Source: Mycoplasma anserisalpingitidis
GTDB taxonomy: Bacteria > Bacillota_I > Bacilli_A > Mycoplasmatales > Metamycoplasmataceae
NCBI RefSeq assembly: GCF_007859615.1
Contig: NZ_CP042295.1
Location: 1-64,000, forward strand
DNA length: 64,000 bases
Reading direction: 5' to 3'
Each line of letters begins with the position of its first letter. The first letter of the stretch is position 1. Made by a program: the position numbers and the translations under genes. The notes under the pieces are model-generated. The model was not told the origin of the DNA. It saw nothing but the letters and a program-made list of their open reading frames with translations, and ran no database searches. Below, piece by piece: positions 9,944 through 22,242 of this stretch.

Positions 9944-10996
9944 TTATTTCTCATTAAGAATTTTCTTAATTTTATTAAAAATTGGTAAATAGTACATATT
10001 TTTAGAGAAAAACTTAAGTTTTGCATATTGAAAAACTTCATTCTTAATTCTTAAAATATTATCTGAAATGTATTTATCAACAATACCTCTATTTCTTTTT
10101 ACTTTACTGCTTTTAAGATAATGTTGTGTAAGTAAATTAAGGAATTCGATGAATTTTGCATCGTGCAACTTAGTTATTATTTCCTTTGAATTGGGGTTAT
10201 TTTCTTTTTGTAATATTTCACTTATTTGCTGAATGTTTATTTTATAAGCATGTTCTAAAAATTCCATTTTTTGATTAAATTTTTCAATACTAAGATTTGA
10301 TAAACTATTTCTTCTTCTTAAATATCTTACAGTTGGCTTGTTTGTATGTTGAAACTTTGAAGACAAGAAGAAGATTTTTCCTAGTGTAGCTATATCCTCA
10401 AAGATCCTAAGTCCAGAATCATTAAATCTAATGTTGTGTTTTATTAAAAAATCCTTTTTAAATAAATTTCCCCAAGTAAAAGTAATTTTTTCCAAATAAT
10501 AGTTTACAGAATCATTTAATTTCTTTGATGAATTATAAATTGAATAGTTTACATAATTACTTCTGTTTGAATGATAAGGTATTGTATCAAAAGCAAACAC
10601 AAAATTACCAGCATATATTTCAGTGTCTGGTTTTAAGTCTGATACTATATTTCAAATAGTATTTCTTGAATAAATTCGATCATCATCATCAAGAAAAAAG
10701 ATGTATTCACCGTTTGCTTTTTCAACTAAAAAATCTCTTGCGAAAGCAACTCCTTTATTTTCTTGTTGATGATAAATTTTGATATTTAAGTTTGGAAATT
10801 TTTCAGTTGTCTTAATTAGTTTATTGTAAAAAAACTCTTTTGAATTATCATCACTAATAATAACTTCTATGTTTTTATAAGTTTGATTATTTATAGATTT
10901 TAAAGTATCATTAAAATATTTAGTTATATTATATGTAGGTATCAAAATACTTACTAATGGTCGAAAAGATGTATTAAATTTATCTTTTATTATCAT
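9944..10996 (-). CDS. Family 2 glycosyltransferase
   Basis: This 350-residue protein has a GT-A fold of glycosyltransferase family 2, which transfers a sugar from a nucleotide-sugar to an acceptor. The N-terminal domain shows VSILIPTYNITKYFNDTLKS (near 15), VIISDDNS (near 46) and the metal-binding acidic cluster FFLDDDDRI (near 102). No convincing membrane segment is present, so it is probably cytosolic or membrane-associated by its C-terminal region. In mycoplasmas such enzymes make glycolipids or decorate surface molecules. I chose the ATG at 10996 because a TATAAT box lies five bases upstream and an upstream ATG at 11038 would fall inside the promoter and the divergent gene. Confidence 0.82.
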
Positions 10997-11018
10997 AATT
11001 GTATTATACAATAATAAT
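10997..11018. promoter_or_regulatory. Compact divergent promoter pair
   Basis: Only 22 bases separate the two start codons. TATAAT on the minus strand (11003-11008) ends six bases or fewer from the glycosyltransferase ATG, and TACAAT on the plus strand (11007-11012) ends six bases before the tmcAL ATG. The -10 boxes overlap and each -35 region would lie inside the other gene, so both mRNAs should be leaderless and may compete. Confidence 0.5.
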
Positions 11019-11936
11019 ATGTTTAATAATAAAATCAAAGTGGGAATAATTGCAGAGTATAATCCATTTCACAATGGTCATATATTTCAAATAAATTGAA
11101 TAAAAAAACAATTTCCAAATTCAAAAATTATTGTTGCATTGAGTAAAAAATATACTCAAAGAGGTGAATTAGCAATCCTTTCTTATAGAAAAAGAAAGAA
11201 AATAGCCAAAAGTTATGGTGTATCAAAAGTTATTCCATTAAATGTTATGGATACCTCTCAAGCGGCTCATATTTTTGCACAGCGAGCAATATTTAAGCTA
11301 AACAAACAAGGAATCAATTATTTAGTTTTTGGTTGTGAAAGTAGTGATATTAATATTTTTATTGAATGTGCTAATTTAATTAAGAATAATTTAGATAAAT
11401 ATAATTTTTTAGTTAAAAAATATTTAAAAGAAAAGGGCAATTCGTTTCCTAAGGCAACAAATTTAGCATTACAAGAATTATCTGGCAGAAATATTGAACT
11501 TCCTAATGATATTTTAGCTAATGAATATGTTAAAACTATTATTTTTAATAATTTAGATATTATTCCTTTAACTCATGAACGCACCGTTAATTATCACTCA
11601 TTAGATGTTAATGATAAGTTTGCAAGTGCAACAAAAATTAGAGATATGTTCCATAATGGTGAAGATTTTTCTAAATTTACTCCAGTACCACGAAAATGAT
11701 TTATTAAAAAAACAATTCAAAATTCATATCAAAAATTACAAAAAATAATAAGAAATTCGTCTCCTGAAAAACTTAGAAAGTACAAAATGGTTGATGAGGG
11801 AATTGAAAATTTATTCAAAAAACATATTGAAAGTTCCGATTATGATTCCTTTGTTCAAAAATGCGTTTCAAAGCGTTACACAAGCAGCAGAATCAAAAGA
11901 ACATTATTATTTATTTTACTTAAAATAAAGAAGTAA
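11019..11936 (+). CDS. tmcAL: tRNA(Met) cytidine acetate ligase TmcAL-like nucleotidyltransferase
   Basis: This 305-residue protein is of the TmcAL (formerly YlbM, DUF795) family. In Bacillus the family activates acetate with ATP to form N4-acetylcytidine at the wobble base of elongator tRNA-Met. The nucleotidyltransferase HIGH-like motif is clear in GIIAEYNPFHNGHIFQI (near residues 9-25). The later motif VFGCESSD fits the family, as does SATKIRDMF, a KxR-type loop. It is shorter than the roughly 400-residue Bacillus protein, as is usual in mycoplasmas. It is probably translated from a leaderless mRNA. Confidence 0.82.
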
Positions 11937-11962
11937 AAGTATTTTATTATATAATTTAAAAT

Positions 11963-13183
11963 ATGAAAAAAGATAATGAAAATTTAAATAATAAAAGTAA
12001 AAAAGAAACTACTCAAGAAGTGAAAATTAAAAAGAAAAATGCCTATCAAAGAGTTAAGGTAAAGAGCTCTGTTCTTTACTTTTCACAACTATACAACAAT
12101 AAGAGTAATTTTAAGCAGATTTTACTAATTATATTTATAGGGATTTTATATGGTGCATGTCTAGTTTTCCTTGTACAAAACACTGGATTATATGAATTAG
12201 GACTTAGCGCTATAGGTCAATCAATAGGAAGACTTAGCCAATTCTTATTAAGATACAATGGTTATTCGCAGGAAGTTGCTTATTTTTGATATAACTTAAT
12301 TTTCTGAGTGTTATATTTTATATTAAATATACCTCTATTATTACTTAGTTATAAGTATTTGTCAAAAAGGTTTTTTTATTTTACAATCCTATTTTTATTT
12401 GTCCAAACTCTTGTGGGACTAATAATTGGATTTATACCAAATGTTGAAGATGTATTTATTTTTGCTAATCTCAACAAAGGTTCGCCAGCTGGATTTACGG
12501 AATACACTATATATATGACATTATGAAATTCATCTTCAGATGCAACTAAACAAGTTTCAATTATTTTATATGGTTTAGCTTGAGGAACTTTAAATGGTGT
12601 ATTTACTGGTGCATTATTTATTTTAGAATCTTGTTCTGGAGGATTCGATATTCTTGGAACAATGATTGCTAAGAAAAAACATAAAGATTTAGGTCAAGTA
12701 TTGACTATTCTTAATGTTATTTCTCTTATATTTGCAAATTTAATCGGAAACTTTATACCGGCTATTATAGCGTTGAATACTGAAAAAATTGATACGACCC
12801 AAGTTCAAGAAAACACTTTAGCCTTAGATGTTTTATTTAGTCCTAACTTCCTAGCTGGTCTTGGAATGATGGCTATTTTCCAAGTTGCAATTAACTTAAT
12901 TTTCCCAAGATATAAAACAGTTCAAGTTCAAATTTTTGCTAAAGAATATGAACAATTATTGAATGCTATCCACGAAAACAGCAGCAGTAGATTTTCTTTC
13001 AGTGTGTCAAAAGTGATTGGAAGCTATTCAAAACAAGAGCAATTTATGATTTTTACAAATTGTATGTATATTGATGCTGCCGACTTAATCAGTTTAATTA
13101 GACAATATGACAAAAACATCTTAATTACAGTTATAGACATTAAAAAAACTGATGGTTACATTTATGTAAACACCAGTTTATAA
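11963..13183 (+). CDS. YitT family membrane protein with DUF2179 domain
   Basis: This 406-residue protein has a basic N-terminal tail of about 50 residues, then six or so transmembrane helices with the YitT signature region (GLAWGTLNGVFTGALFILES, with GGFDILGTMIAKKK following, near residues 195-235). The C-terminal soluble domain is DUF2179 (IGSYSKQEQFMIFTNCMYID, DIKKTDGYIYV). The family's function is not settled and transport has been suggested. TATAAT ends seven bases before the ATG with no Shine-Dalgarno sequence. The stop codon abuts the stop of the convergent hydrolase gene with no gap. Confidence 0.83.
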
Positions 13184-13981
13184 TTATTTTTCTAGAAAAC
13201 TTGTAAGATTTGTTATGAAATCCTCTCAATTTTCAAGTCAAATAGAATGTCCTGAATTTTTGATTTCATAAACATTCAAATTTTTTGAAACACTTCTATA
13301 ATAAGGAGTGATTTTTTTTAAATCGATTATTCCATCATGATCTCCAAAAAATAATCCAATTTCACCATTAAAGTTTCTTAAACCAATATCAATTATTTCC
13401 ATGTTTGTGTTTGAAGGAAGATCTCTGCCTAGTTGATAAATATAGTCAAGTTCAACCGAATAGTCTTTTAAGTACACTTCAGTTATTTTTCTAATTTCTG
13501 GATTTTTAATTATTATTTCAGGATTGTAATAACAAAGCTTTATTAGTTTTTCTCATTCATTAACTGTTCTAGGGAAGAAATACTCGTTAAATTCATTAAC
13601 TCTAGATAAACTCGTAGGATTCATCGGACCAATTAGGACACACTTTTTGATTTTGTTAGAATTATTTAAATTAGCAGCAGCAATGCCTCCACCAAGTGAG
13701 TGACCAATTAGCGTAATATTATTTAAGTCTAAGAAGTTGATAAACTGTCTAAAAATTTCACAAAACATTTTAAAATTCATTAAGTTTTCAGAATATTCCG
13801 ACTCACCATGAGCAGGCATATTCAATCCATAAATATTATAATTAGAACTAAGTTTAGTAATTAATTTATTAAAAAATTCTATATTAGATCCAAAACCATG
13901 AATAAATATTAAGTTTTTGTCTTTATTATTGAATAATTCAAAGTATTCAAGCAAATATCCATTAAAGTTAAATTTTTTCAT
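13184..13981 (-). CDS. Alpha/beta hydrolase
   Basis: This 265-residue enzyme has the alpha/beta hydrolase fold. The oxyanion region is IFIHGFGSN (near 25), the nucleophile is the Ser of LIGHSLGGG (near 94), the acid is probably Asp in FFGDHDGI (near 215), and the catalytic His is in IKNSGHSIW near 245. The substrate is not predictable; esterase, lipase-like or peptidase activity are possible. It follows the peptide permease after 7 bases with GGAGAA as Shine-Dalgarno sequence, so it is the last gene of the opp operon and may act on imported material. Confidence 0.85.
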
Positions 13982-13988
13982 AATTCTC

Positions 13989-15041
13989 CTATTTTATAGT
14001 GTCGATTGTTCTTGCGAGAGAAACTATTACTAATCTAAATGATAGTAAAAATAATGTCAAATGAATTATTGGAAACAATATTTGTCAAATATTGTCATTT
14101 AAATATTTTCAATTTTCCTTTATATTGTTTAGCACATTTCATTCAATTGGAAATCCAATTATGTTTATTGTACTTATTAATCCAATTATGTAACCCAGTC
14201 TAGCTGAAAATAAAATAAGAATTTTCGATATTATTTTAGGTATCAAGTGTTTATAAACCAATGCAGTTTTAGATAGGTTTGAATTGACTAAGATAATCAT
14301 ATATTCCTTTTGTATTTCAGCAGAGCAATATTGCATTGTTCAATATATCAATCTAAAAATACCAGTTATAAGCAATATTGTTAACAACGCAAAAAAGTTT
14401 TTCACAACAACCAATAACAACATTAGAATAACTAAGTCAGGAACCATAATGAAGTAACTAAAAACAACTTTACAAATTGTAAAACTCTTTCTATTTAGCG
14501 AGATAAATGAACCTAATGGCAAAGCGATAAAAAGTTCGACTATAAATATAGACATTGTAATAAGCACCGAATGAGTAAACTTATTCATTGTGCTTATTAA
14601 AACTGATTCGCCCAAATTATTTGTTCCTAGCAATAGTTCAAAACGCTCTTTTGTGTTTATAATATCTGAAATATTAAAAGATAATTTAGGTACCAATTTA
14701 GTGTAGTCGATGTTGTAATCAATATTATTTTTTTCTAAAAAAGAGACCAAAAGTTTGATTTTTTCATTAACTTCTGGATTATAAACTGTTTCTATTAAAT
14801 TGTTTTTTCTTAAAAAAATTGGTTTAATATTCTTTTCAATTCCTAGTTCTTTTAATAGTGGAATTACTCCTCCATTAAAAATAAATGATATTAATGAAAT
14901 TATTAAAATTATTATTGTAAATGTCATTAATCAAATGAATACTTTATTTGATAATAATTTTCTTAAAAAATTACTATTATTGTGGATTTGAACAACAAAA
15001 TGTTGTTCTTTTTGAGAAAAATTAAAGAAATTTTTATTCAT
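13989..15041 (-). CDS. oppC: Oligopeptide ABC transporter permease (OppC-like)
   Basis: This 350-residue integral membrane protein has one N-terminal helix (residues 35-60), a long extracytoplasmic segment, and about five helices in the second half. A permease coupling loop of the EAA type is recognisable (QKEYMIILVNSNLSK followed by KHLIPKI, near residues 250-275), where the ATPase would dock. The family imports peptides. AGGTGG precedes the ATG at 15041, which overlaps the oppB stop by eight bases. No oppD or oppF ATPase gene follows. An alpha/beta hydrolase does. Confidence 0.82.
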
Positions 15042-16023
15042 TATTCCACCTATTTTTAAGTGCCACATTTAAACTTTGAGTAATCACTGTGGTAAGCATA
15101 AACAAAATAATTATGATTGATAAAAAATAACAAGCTGAATCAGTTTCATAATTACTTATAACACCATAAAAATGATTCATTGTACCCGGAAAATTATAAA
15201 AAGTTTCAAGATAAATACCATAGAAAAAAACACTTATTAAATAAAATGGTAATGCTGTTAAAGCTTTATTAATAGATCTAGGTATAAATAAATACATGAA
15301 CATTTTTATTTGTGAGAAACCCATTTGTCTAAGAAAATTATATGAATTTGATTGAGTTATTTCAATCATTATAGGTCTTAAAATCTGAATTCAAGAAAAG
15401 CAATTAAACGTTATTAAACTTAAAGTTGGATAAATCAGTTTTCAAAAATTATTATAGTCAAAGTTATAATCAATTCCTGCAAAATTTAATAATATGTTAC
15501 AAAGAGGCATAAAGACTACTATGGGTATACTTAAAATTGCTAGTACAAAAGAATTTAATGTATAGTCAATTCAAGAAAAACGTTTTATTGCTGCTAAAAA
15601 TGAAAGAATAAAAGAAATAGGAATGCTTAAAATAAGACTTATAAATGAAATTGTAAAAGTGTATTTATTTGAATCAATTCAATAATTAAAGTTTTGAGTA
15701 AGTGAACTACTATAAACTCCTATTTTTTCATTAATTGATGAAAAACCATACAATTCTCCAGTGAAAAAGCGTTGTCAAAATTTTATAAGTCTAAAAATGA
15801 TGTTTTTATCTAAAAAATATTCAGAGATAATCTTATTTAAGATGGTTATATCTCTATTTGGATCATCGATAATCTCCTTAACTTTTAATGGTACTACTGA
15901 ATTTAAGTTAAAAAACAAGTAGATAATTGATAAGAATGTTATAAAGAAGATAAATGATGAAATAATTTTTAGTAGAATTAAACCAATAAAACTAAATTTA
16001 TTTGAGTTTAATATCTTGAACAT
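15034..16023 (-). CDS. oppB: Oligopeptide ABC transporter permease (OppB-like)
   Basis: This is a 329-residue permease with an N-terminal helix (ISSFIFFITFLSIIYLFF), a loop of about 100 residues, and then five helices. The coupling loop is SYNFLRQMGFSQIKMF then LFIPRSI (near residues 228-250). The order binding protein, OppB, OppC is the standard one. Its start overlaps the end of the lipoprotein gene by 26 bases and its stop overlaps oppC by 8, so all are co-translated. Confidence 0.82.
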
Positions 16024-18754
16024 AAATTACATCGTTAAAAGGTATTTCATAAAGAACATCTTTATTTACTATTTTGTAATCTAAAAAGTTTATTGAATCA
16101 ATATTTTTATCTAAGTCAATATTAAATGATCTAAATGTATTTAATTCTCTAAGAAGTTGAATCAATTCTTCATTTGTAGTTATTTTTAAATAATAATTAG
16201 CAAATTTGGCTTGTTCAATAATGTTGTCGATTTTGAATATCTTTTTTACCGGATCTCATAAGTATCCTAAACCACCGAAACCAACATTAACAAAACCAGT
16301 TTTATTTTCTTCATCAGTCTTTTGTATTCCTCTTAGATAAAGATTTCTTTCTTCATAAGAATTGAATTTATTTAAGTCATCCCAAACTATTTTTCTGAAT
16401 TGGTTGTCTTCCTTTACATAAATTTCATTTAATTTTAGGAACCCATCCTCAAACTTTTCTTTCATTGTTTTACTAAAGCGAGTGAGTGCAGGGAAGTTTA
16501 ATGCCAAGATATCTTCATCATTTAGCATGCTGAATTTGTATCAAAGAGCAAACGGACTTAAACCAATTGCATGAGTAATTTTATCTAAGTAAGGCGATAA
16601 ATCATTTTTTTCATATGAGTAGGTAATGAATTGTGAAATAGAGTTATTTCCTCCTCCATTGTATGATCCTAAAACTTTATTTATTTCAATTTGAGTTGGT
16701 AAATAAACAAAAATTGGGTTTAATCTCTGATCTAATTCTTTTATGGTTTGAATCATTTGTTCAAACATATTTCTTTCGTTTTGATTAATTAGACGATTAT
16801 TATAAATATATCAGGTAATCTTTTCATTTTTATTTAGTTTGAGTTCTAAATTGTCAAAAAGTGAATCGAGAAGTAAATTCATTTGATTTTTTAATAATTC
16901 AAAATTAGAACTTTTAATTTGGTTTGAATTAGAATTTTCTAAGTTAATTTTTTCACCAAGTTCATTAATTACAATTAAATCGTTGATAATATCGTTTGCA
17001 TCTCTTACAGTTTTAAATTTTGAAGTGCTTTGATTATTACCACCTATTTTTGTGTCTGGTGCTGCATTCGTGAGTCATAATTGCGAATTTACATTTAATG
17101 TATCTTTAATATATGTTCAATTTAATGATGCATTAATTATTGAACGAAAAGCAATTGATTTATTGTCAAAGACTCCTGAAGAGATAGAAGTTTTACTATC
17201 AAATTCACCTCTAAAACCTTGTTGAATTTCATTTATAGAACTACCATAAACTATTTTTGAATAATTATCGTTGAATGCAATACTATTGTAATCAACTGAA
17301 TTTAATGTAAACTTTGAACCAGTATTAACCAATTCATTTGGTTTTGGAGTAATGTTAAAAGCATTATTACCAACTGATTTAGTATTATTGTATTTTTTAT
17401 ATGGAATTAAATTGAATTTATCTAAGTTTACGTTTATGTAATTTTGCTGTTCAGGTGTCAGTGATAGAAAATTTATCAATGAGTTTTTTTCACTTTTAAT
17501 TTTGTTAAAGTTTAAAATTGAGTCATTTTGTGAGTAATTAAATTCGATTTGTTCAATTGTTTTATTTGATTCAACAAATTGTTTATCTCAATAATGTTTA
17601 TTTTTAGTTAAAAGTATTTTGTTATGAGATGAACTAGTTGAATTTGGAATGTATGGTCCTGCATAAAGATTGTTTTCTCAGCCATTTGTTCCATAAAAAT
17701 ATAATCCAATATTTTTTATGATACCATAACCATATAATGGAATTTCTTGGTCGTCTTTTGTAAAATATTCATTATGTTTTTTTGATAATTCTTTTATATA
17801 TTGACTTGGAGCAGGACTAAAAATCAATGAGTTTACTAACATTAAGTCAAAAAATTCCATAAAGTTTTTTACATTCTTGTAATCTGGATCTTGCTCAAAA
17901 ATCAGTTTATTTTCTTTTACCGAATTAATAGAGTTAAATTCAGAATCAAATTCAATAAATTTGCCAGAACTTATCCCATGTATTTCAAATTGTTGATTAT
18001 TTGTAAACAATACACTACCAAAACGTTTATTTGATAGATCTTTTAATCTTATTCTATTCTGAGCATCAATATTCATTGATATTGATGGACTACCATTTTG
18101 ACCTGTGAAAGTTCTTTGGAAGAATCCATTATAATAACTTCTTAAATACGAAAATCAAAAGTCTTCAGCATTTACTAGATAATTAGTTTTATTACCCTTT
18201 GAGTCAACTCAGTAAATATTGTCTTTAATTTTGATTTCGATTTTAGTTGCAATATTCATTGAATCGATGAAATTTTGAGAATTTATGGATTTGTCATTAT
18301 CACTCATTAATTTTTCATAAATTTCACCACTATTCTTTTGTTCAATTTTATAATCATCGCTATCAAAGTGAACTACTTCACCATCAGATTTGTGAATTAT
18401 AATTTTTTCAGCTAATTCAAATTTATATGCATATAATCCTGAATTTTCCAATCCATAACTTGAATCCTTTTTGTAAGTCGGTGCTGAGATAGTTTTTGCT
18501 CTAAAAAGTTGTGGAGCAACAGAAGAATATAAAATATTATTTGATTCTATGTTTGTATTCATAACTGTTGAGAAATCTAATGAATACGGATTTATATCAA
18601 TATCCTTTTCTTCATAAAATTTTAAAATTTTACTTTCTCTTTGATTATCTTTCTCTGTTGTTACACATGAATTTACAAACATAATAGGTAGAGATGAAGA
18701 TGCCATTAAAAATATAGTCGAAGTTAAAAGTATCTTTTTGCTTCTAAATTTCAT
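15998..18754 (-). CDS. oppA: Oligopeptide-binding lipoprotein (OppA-like)
   Basis: This 918-residue surface lipoprotein is the expected size for mycoplasma OppA. It starts MKFRSKKILLTSTIFL and carries a lipobox at IMFVNSC with Cys30 as the lipidated residue. The body is Asn/Ser/Lys-rich with several in-frame TGA codons. The assignment rests on the signal peptide, the size and its place directly before OppB and OppC permeases; I see no short diagnostic motif. The start at 18754 is preferred over an ATG 54 bases upstream because AAAAAGGAGG lies just before it and the signal peptide starts there. Confidence 0.78.
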
Positions 18755-18935
18755 AAAAAACCTCCTTTTTACTTTTTTATTTTCCAAAATTTTTATTAGC
18801 ATTTTCATAAATAAATTTAAGATGAAAAAATAATAGTGAAAATATTTCCTTGATATCTATAAATAAGGCAAATTTGTAAATGATTTTTTAAAAAAATCTG
18901 AGCAAACATGCAAAATTTTTCATATTTTTGAGATT

Positions 18936-18958
18936 AAAAAAATCGGCGAACCGATTTA
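18936..18958 (-). terminator. Terminator of tkt
   Basis: Perfect 6-bp stem AATCGG / CCGATT closed by a four-base CGAA (TTCG on the minus strand) loop and followed by seven U on the minus strand. Confidence 0.88.
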
Positions 18959-18967
18959 ATTAAGAAA

Positions 18968-20914
18968 TTATTTAAGAAATTCTTGAATTTTTACTGAAAG
19001 TTTATTAGCTTCAAAACCTTTAAGTTCGTAAACTTTTTGTCCATCTTCAGATCATCCGTATCCTTCAGCTAGGAATGCATCAAATTTATTGTATTTAGCT
19101 AAACGGAATCACATTGAGTCACTTGTTGCTTCGATTGCATACATTGGTTTAGAATTTAATCCAAGTGTTTTAATTAATGATTCATTGTTTACTAAATCTT
19201 GTAAAACAGGAACTGAAACAACTTGAGCTTTAATTCCTTTTTCTTCAAGTAAGTTTGATACTTCAACAGCAAGTTGAACTTCAGATCCACTTGCTAAAAT
19301 GCTTAAATCATAGTTAATTTGATTTTTAATTACATAAGCAGCTGGTAATGTACCTTTTTTAATTGCATTGAATGATTTAATATTTTGGCGACATCCGATA
19401 ATTGCAACTTGATCTTTTTTACTGTTTAATCCGTATTGGAATGCACCTAACATTTCAGATTCATCACATGGACGAACAACTTTAACATTTGACATAGCAC
19501 GTAACATTGGTATTTGATCGAATGGTTGGTGTGTAGGACCATCTCCTCCAACTTGATATGAGTCATGTGTAAATACATGAATTGAAGGAATCTCCATTAA
19601 AGCACCAAGTCTAATTCCAGCCTTCATGTAGTCAGCAAAAGCTAAGAATGTTCCATCAATTGTCTTAAGATTCATATCTAAATAAATACCATTATTAATT
19701 GCAGCCATAGCAAATTCTCTAATTCCATATTTGATGTTTTTTCCACCTTCAGAATTTAATTGTTTTGAGAATGCTACTTTAGTTGCAGCCGATAAGTCAG
19801 CTGAACCACCAACAACACTATCGAAATTCTTATCGATAAACTTCATAATTGTGTTGATGTAATTTCTTGTAGGAACATTAGTTTCAGTAAACTCAACTCC
19901 TGTTAAATCATATTTAACTTCTTTCGAAGAAATTGCACTAATCATTTCAGCTTCTTTAGCATATTTAGCTTTATATGCTTCGAATAAGTTTAATCATTTT
20001 TCATATTCAACATTTTTTTCTTCCATTAATGATTGAGCGTATTCATAAACATCATTGTCATATTCAAATGGAAGTGTGTTTGAAAGACCAATTTTGTTTT
20101 TGAATTCAACTGTTTCTTCAGGTTTAAGAGTTCCGTTATGTCCAGCACTTTTTCCGGCATTTGGAGTATTTGCAGCAATAACTGAGTGAACTTGAATGTA
20201 TGAAGGTTTTTTAACTTTTTTAGCTTGTTGAATAGCTAAATCAATTGATTCTAAATCATTAACATTAGCTGTGAATGTTTCAAAGTTTTGAGATTTGAAG
20301 AATTCAATTAAATTTACGCCATTAACTTCATTTGATTGTGAGTCAATTTGAATATTGTTAAAATCGTGGATTAAGATTAGACGATCTAAATTAAGTGTTC
20401 CTGCTAATTGGATAGCTTCAAGAGCAACACCTTCTTGGATACATCCGTCCCCATGTAAAGCATAAACATCATGGTTGAAAATTTCAAAGTTTTCTTTATT
20501 AAATTTACTTTGAAGATATTTTTGTGAAAGAGCCATACCAACAGCCATAGCTACACCTTGACCAAGTGGTCCTGTTGAAGCATCGATGTAGTCGTTTGAG
20601 TCAATTTCAGGGTGTGATGGAGTTTTTGAGTGGATGTGTTTATGTTCCATCATATCTTCTTTTGATAAAAGACCTAAAAAGTGCATAATTGAATAAATTG
20701 ACATAGATCCATGTCCGGCACTTAAAACAAATCTATCACGGTTGATTCATTTTGGGTCATTTTGGTTAATATTTAAATGTTTACCAAAAAGTGTGTATGT
20801 AATTGGAGCAGCCCCAATAGCCATACCGATGTGTCCTTGACCAGCTTTATTAATTGAGTCAAGAGCAATTCCTTGCATTGAAGCAACTAATTTTTTTTCT
20901 AATTTATTACTCAT
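18968..20914 (-). CDS. tkt: Transketolase
   Basis: This is a 648-residue thiamine-diphosphate enzyme that moves two-carbon units in the non-oxidative pentose phosphate pathway. Visible motifs: INKAGQGHIGMAIGAAPITY near residue 22, STGPLGQGVAMAVGMALS near 113, the ThDP motif HGDGCIQEG ending in HDFNNI (near 155-190), and HDSYQVGGDGPTHQPFDQ near 460, which holds catalytic histidines. The start follows AAAGAGG. Together with fba in this window it indicates a working sugar-phosphate core. Confidence 0.95.
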
Positions 20915-21072
20915 TTTTATAATTACCTCTTTAATATTGTTAAATTTATTTAAATTATATTACAAAATAAATTAATATACAGCAATAATGAATAATGAAC
21001 ATTAATAATAAAGAGATCATTAACTATATATATTATTTATATATGGATATTTTTTTGTTTATAATTCTTTAC

Positions 21073-21657
21073 ATGAAAAATAAAAAAGAAAAGATTGTAA
21101 TCAATCGACTTAGAATAATCTCTGGTAAATATAGAAATCATTATATAGAAAGACCTAGCTGAGAAACTACTAGACCAACTATTGAAAAGGTTCGTGAAGC
21201 AATTTTTTCAAGTATTCACTTTAATTTAGAAAATGCTGTAGTACTAGATTTATTTACTGGTAGTGGTGCATGAATTATTGAAGCAATTTCACGTGGTGCT
21301 AAACATGCAGTAGGTTTAGAGAAAGACAAAAACGCTTACCAAATTATTAATAGTAATTTAAATAAACTTAAGATTGATAATGCTACAGTGGTATTAACTG
21401 ATTGTTATGAATATTTATTGAAAAATGATAAAGCATTTGATTTTATTTTTATGGATGCTCCATTTAAGGATTATGAATTAATAAATAAATGTTTGGAATT
21501 AATTGATCAGAAAAATTTATTAAATAAAAATGGCAATGTAATTATTGAAACAGATAATAGAGATAAAATAGTAATACCAAAAGATATGATTGTAATTAAA
21601 GAAAAACTTTATAGTTTTAATAAATCGATTTTATTTATTTCAAAAGATATTGAATAA
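21073..21657 (+). CDS. rsmD: 16S rRNA (guanine966-N2)-methyltransferase RsmD
   Basis: This 194-residue SAM-dependent methyltransferase modifies G966 of 16S rRNA. The N-terminus RIISGKYRN and TRPTIEKVREAIFSSI are family hallmarks. The SAM site is VLDLFTGSGAWIIEAISRGA (near residues 56-75), and GLEKDKNA follows. The catalytic NPPY/DPPY-type motif reads DAPF (near residue 134), so the first proline is replaced. A TATAAT box ends seven bases before the ATG, implying a leaderless mRNA. Confidence 0.87.
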
Positions 21658-21790
21658 TTATTTTTTAGTATATAATTTACTCATCTACCGCGAACAATTA
21701 TAGATTTAAAAAATATTAAAAAATTATTTGTATTTTACTTAAATATGTTAAAATATTAAAGCACAACAAATAGGTTGTGTAATAATAAAG

Positions 21791-21866
21791 TGCCGATTTA
21801 GCTCAGCGGTAGAGCAGCTGGCTGTTAACCAGTTTGTCGTTGGTTCAATCCCAATAATCGGCGCCA
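21791..21866 (+). tRNA. trnN: tRNA-Asn (GTT)
   Basis: A 76-nt cloverleaf with encoded CCA. The acceptor TGCCGAT pairs with ATCGGCG, GTT is at the anticodon (21824-21826), and the T loop is GGTTCAATC. First of four tandem tRNAs. Confidence 0.95.
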
Positions 21867-21874
21867 TTATATTT

Positions 21875-21950
21875 GGTCTGTTGGTGAAGCGGTTAACACA
21901 CATGGTTTTCATCCATGCATACACGGGTTCGATCCCCGTACAGACTGCCA
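21875..21950 (+). tRNA. trnE: tRNA-Glu (TTC)
   Basis: A 76-nt cloverleaf with encoded CCA. The acceptor GGTCTGT pairs with ACAGACT and the anticodon loop TTTTCAT gives TTC. Confidence 0.95.
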
Positions 21951-21953
21951 TTT

Positions 21954-22029
21954 GGAAGATTAGCTCAGTTGGGAGAGCGTTGCCCTTACAAGGCAAATGT
22001 CATGGGTTCGAGTCCCTTATCTTCCACCA
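21954..22029 (+). tRNA. trnV: tRNA-Val (TAC)
   Basis: A 76-nt cloverleaf with encoded CCA. GGAAGAT pairs with ATCTTCC and the anticodon loop CTTACAA gives TAC. Confidence 0.95.
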
Positions 22030-22030
22030 T

Positions 22031-22106
<76 letters not shown>

Positions 22107-22134
22107 ACGCATAGGCGTTTTTTTTTTTTTTTTT
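22107..22134 (+). terminator. Terminator of the tRNA cluster with T17 tract
   Basis: Short stem ACGC / GCGT with an ATAG loop, followed by 17 consecutive T (22118-22134). Confidence 0.75.
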
Positions 22135-22242
22135 GAACTGAATAAAGTTTGGATTTAATAAAGTAAATGATAGAAAAGTTTATTTTATTAAGTTTAAAAC
22201 TAAAACACAGACTTTATATCTGTGCATAATTTAAATGTTAGA

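Noticed and set aside
13181-13186. Stop codons of convergent YitT and hydrolase genes touching
   Set aside because: Both genes are intact and simply end back to back; no sign of fusion, and compact convergent ends are common in small genomes.
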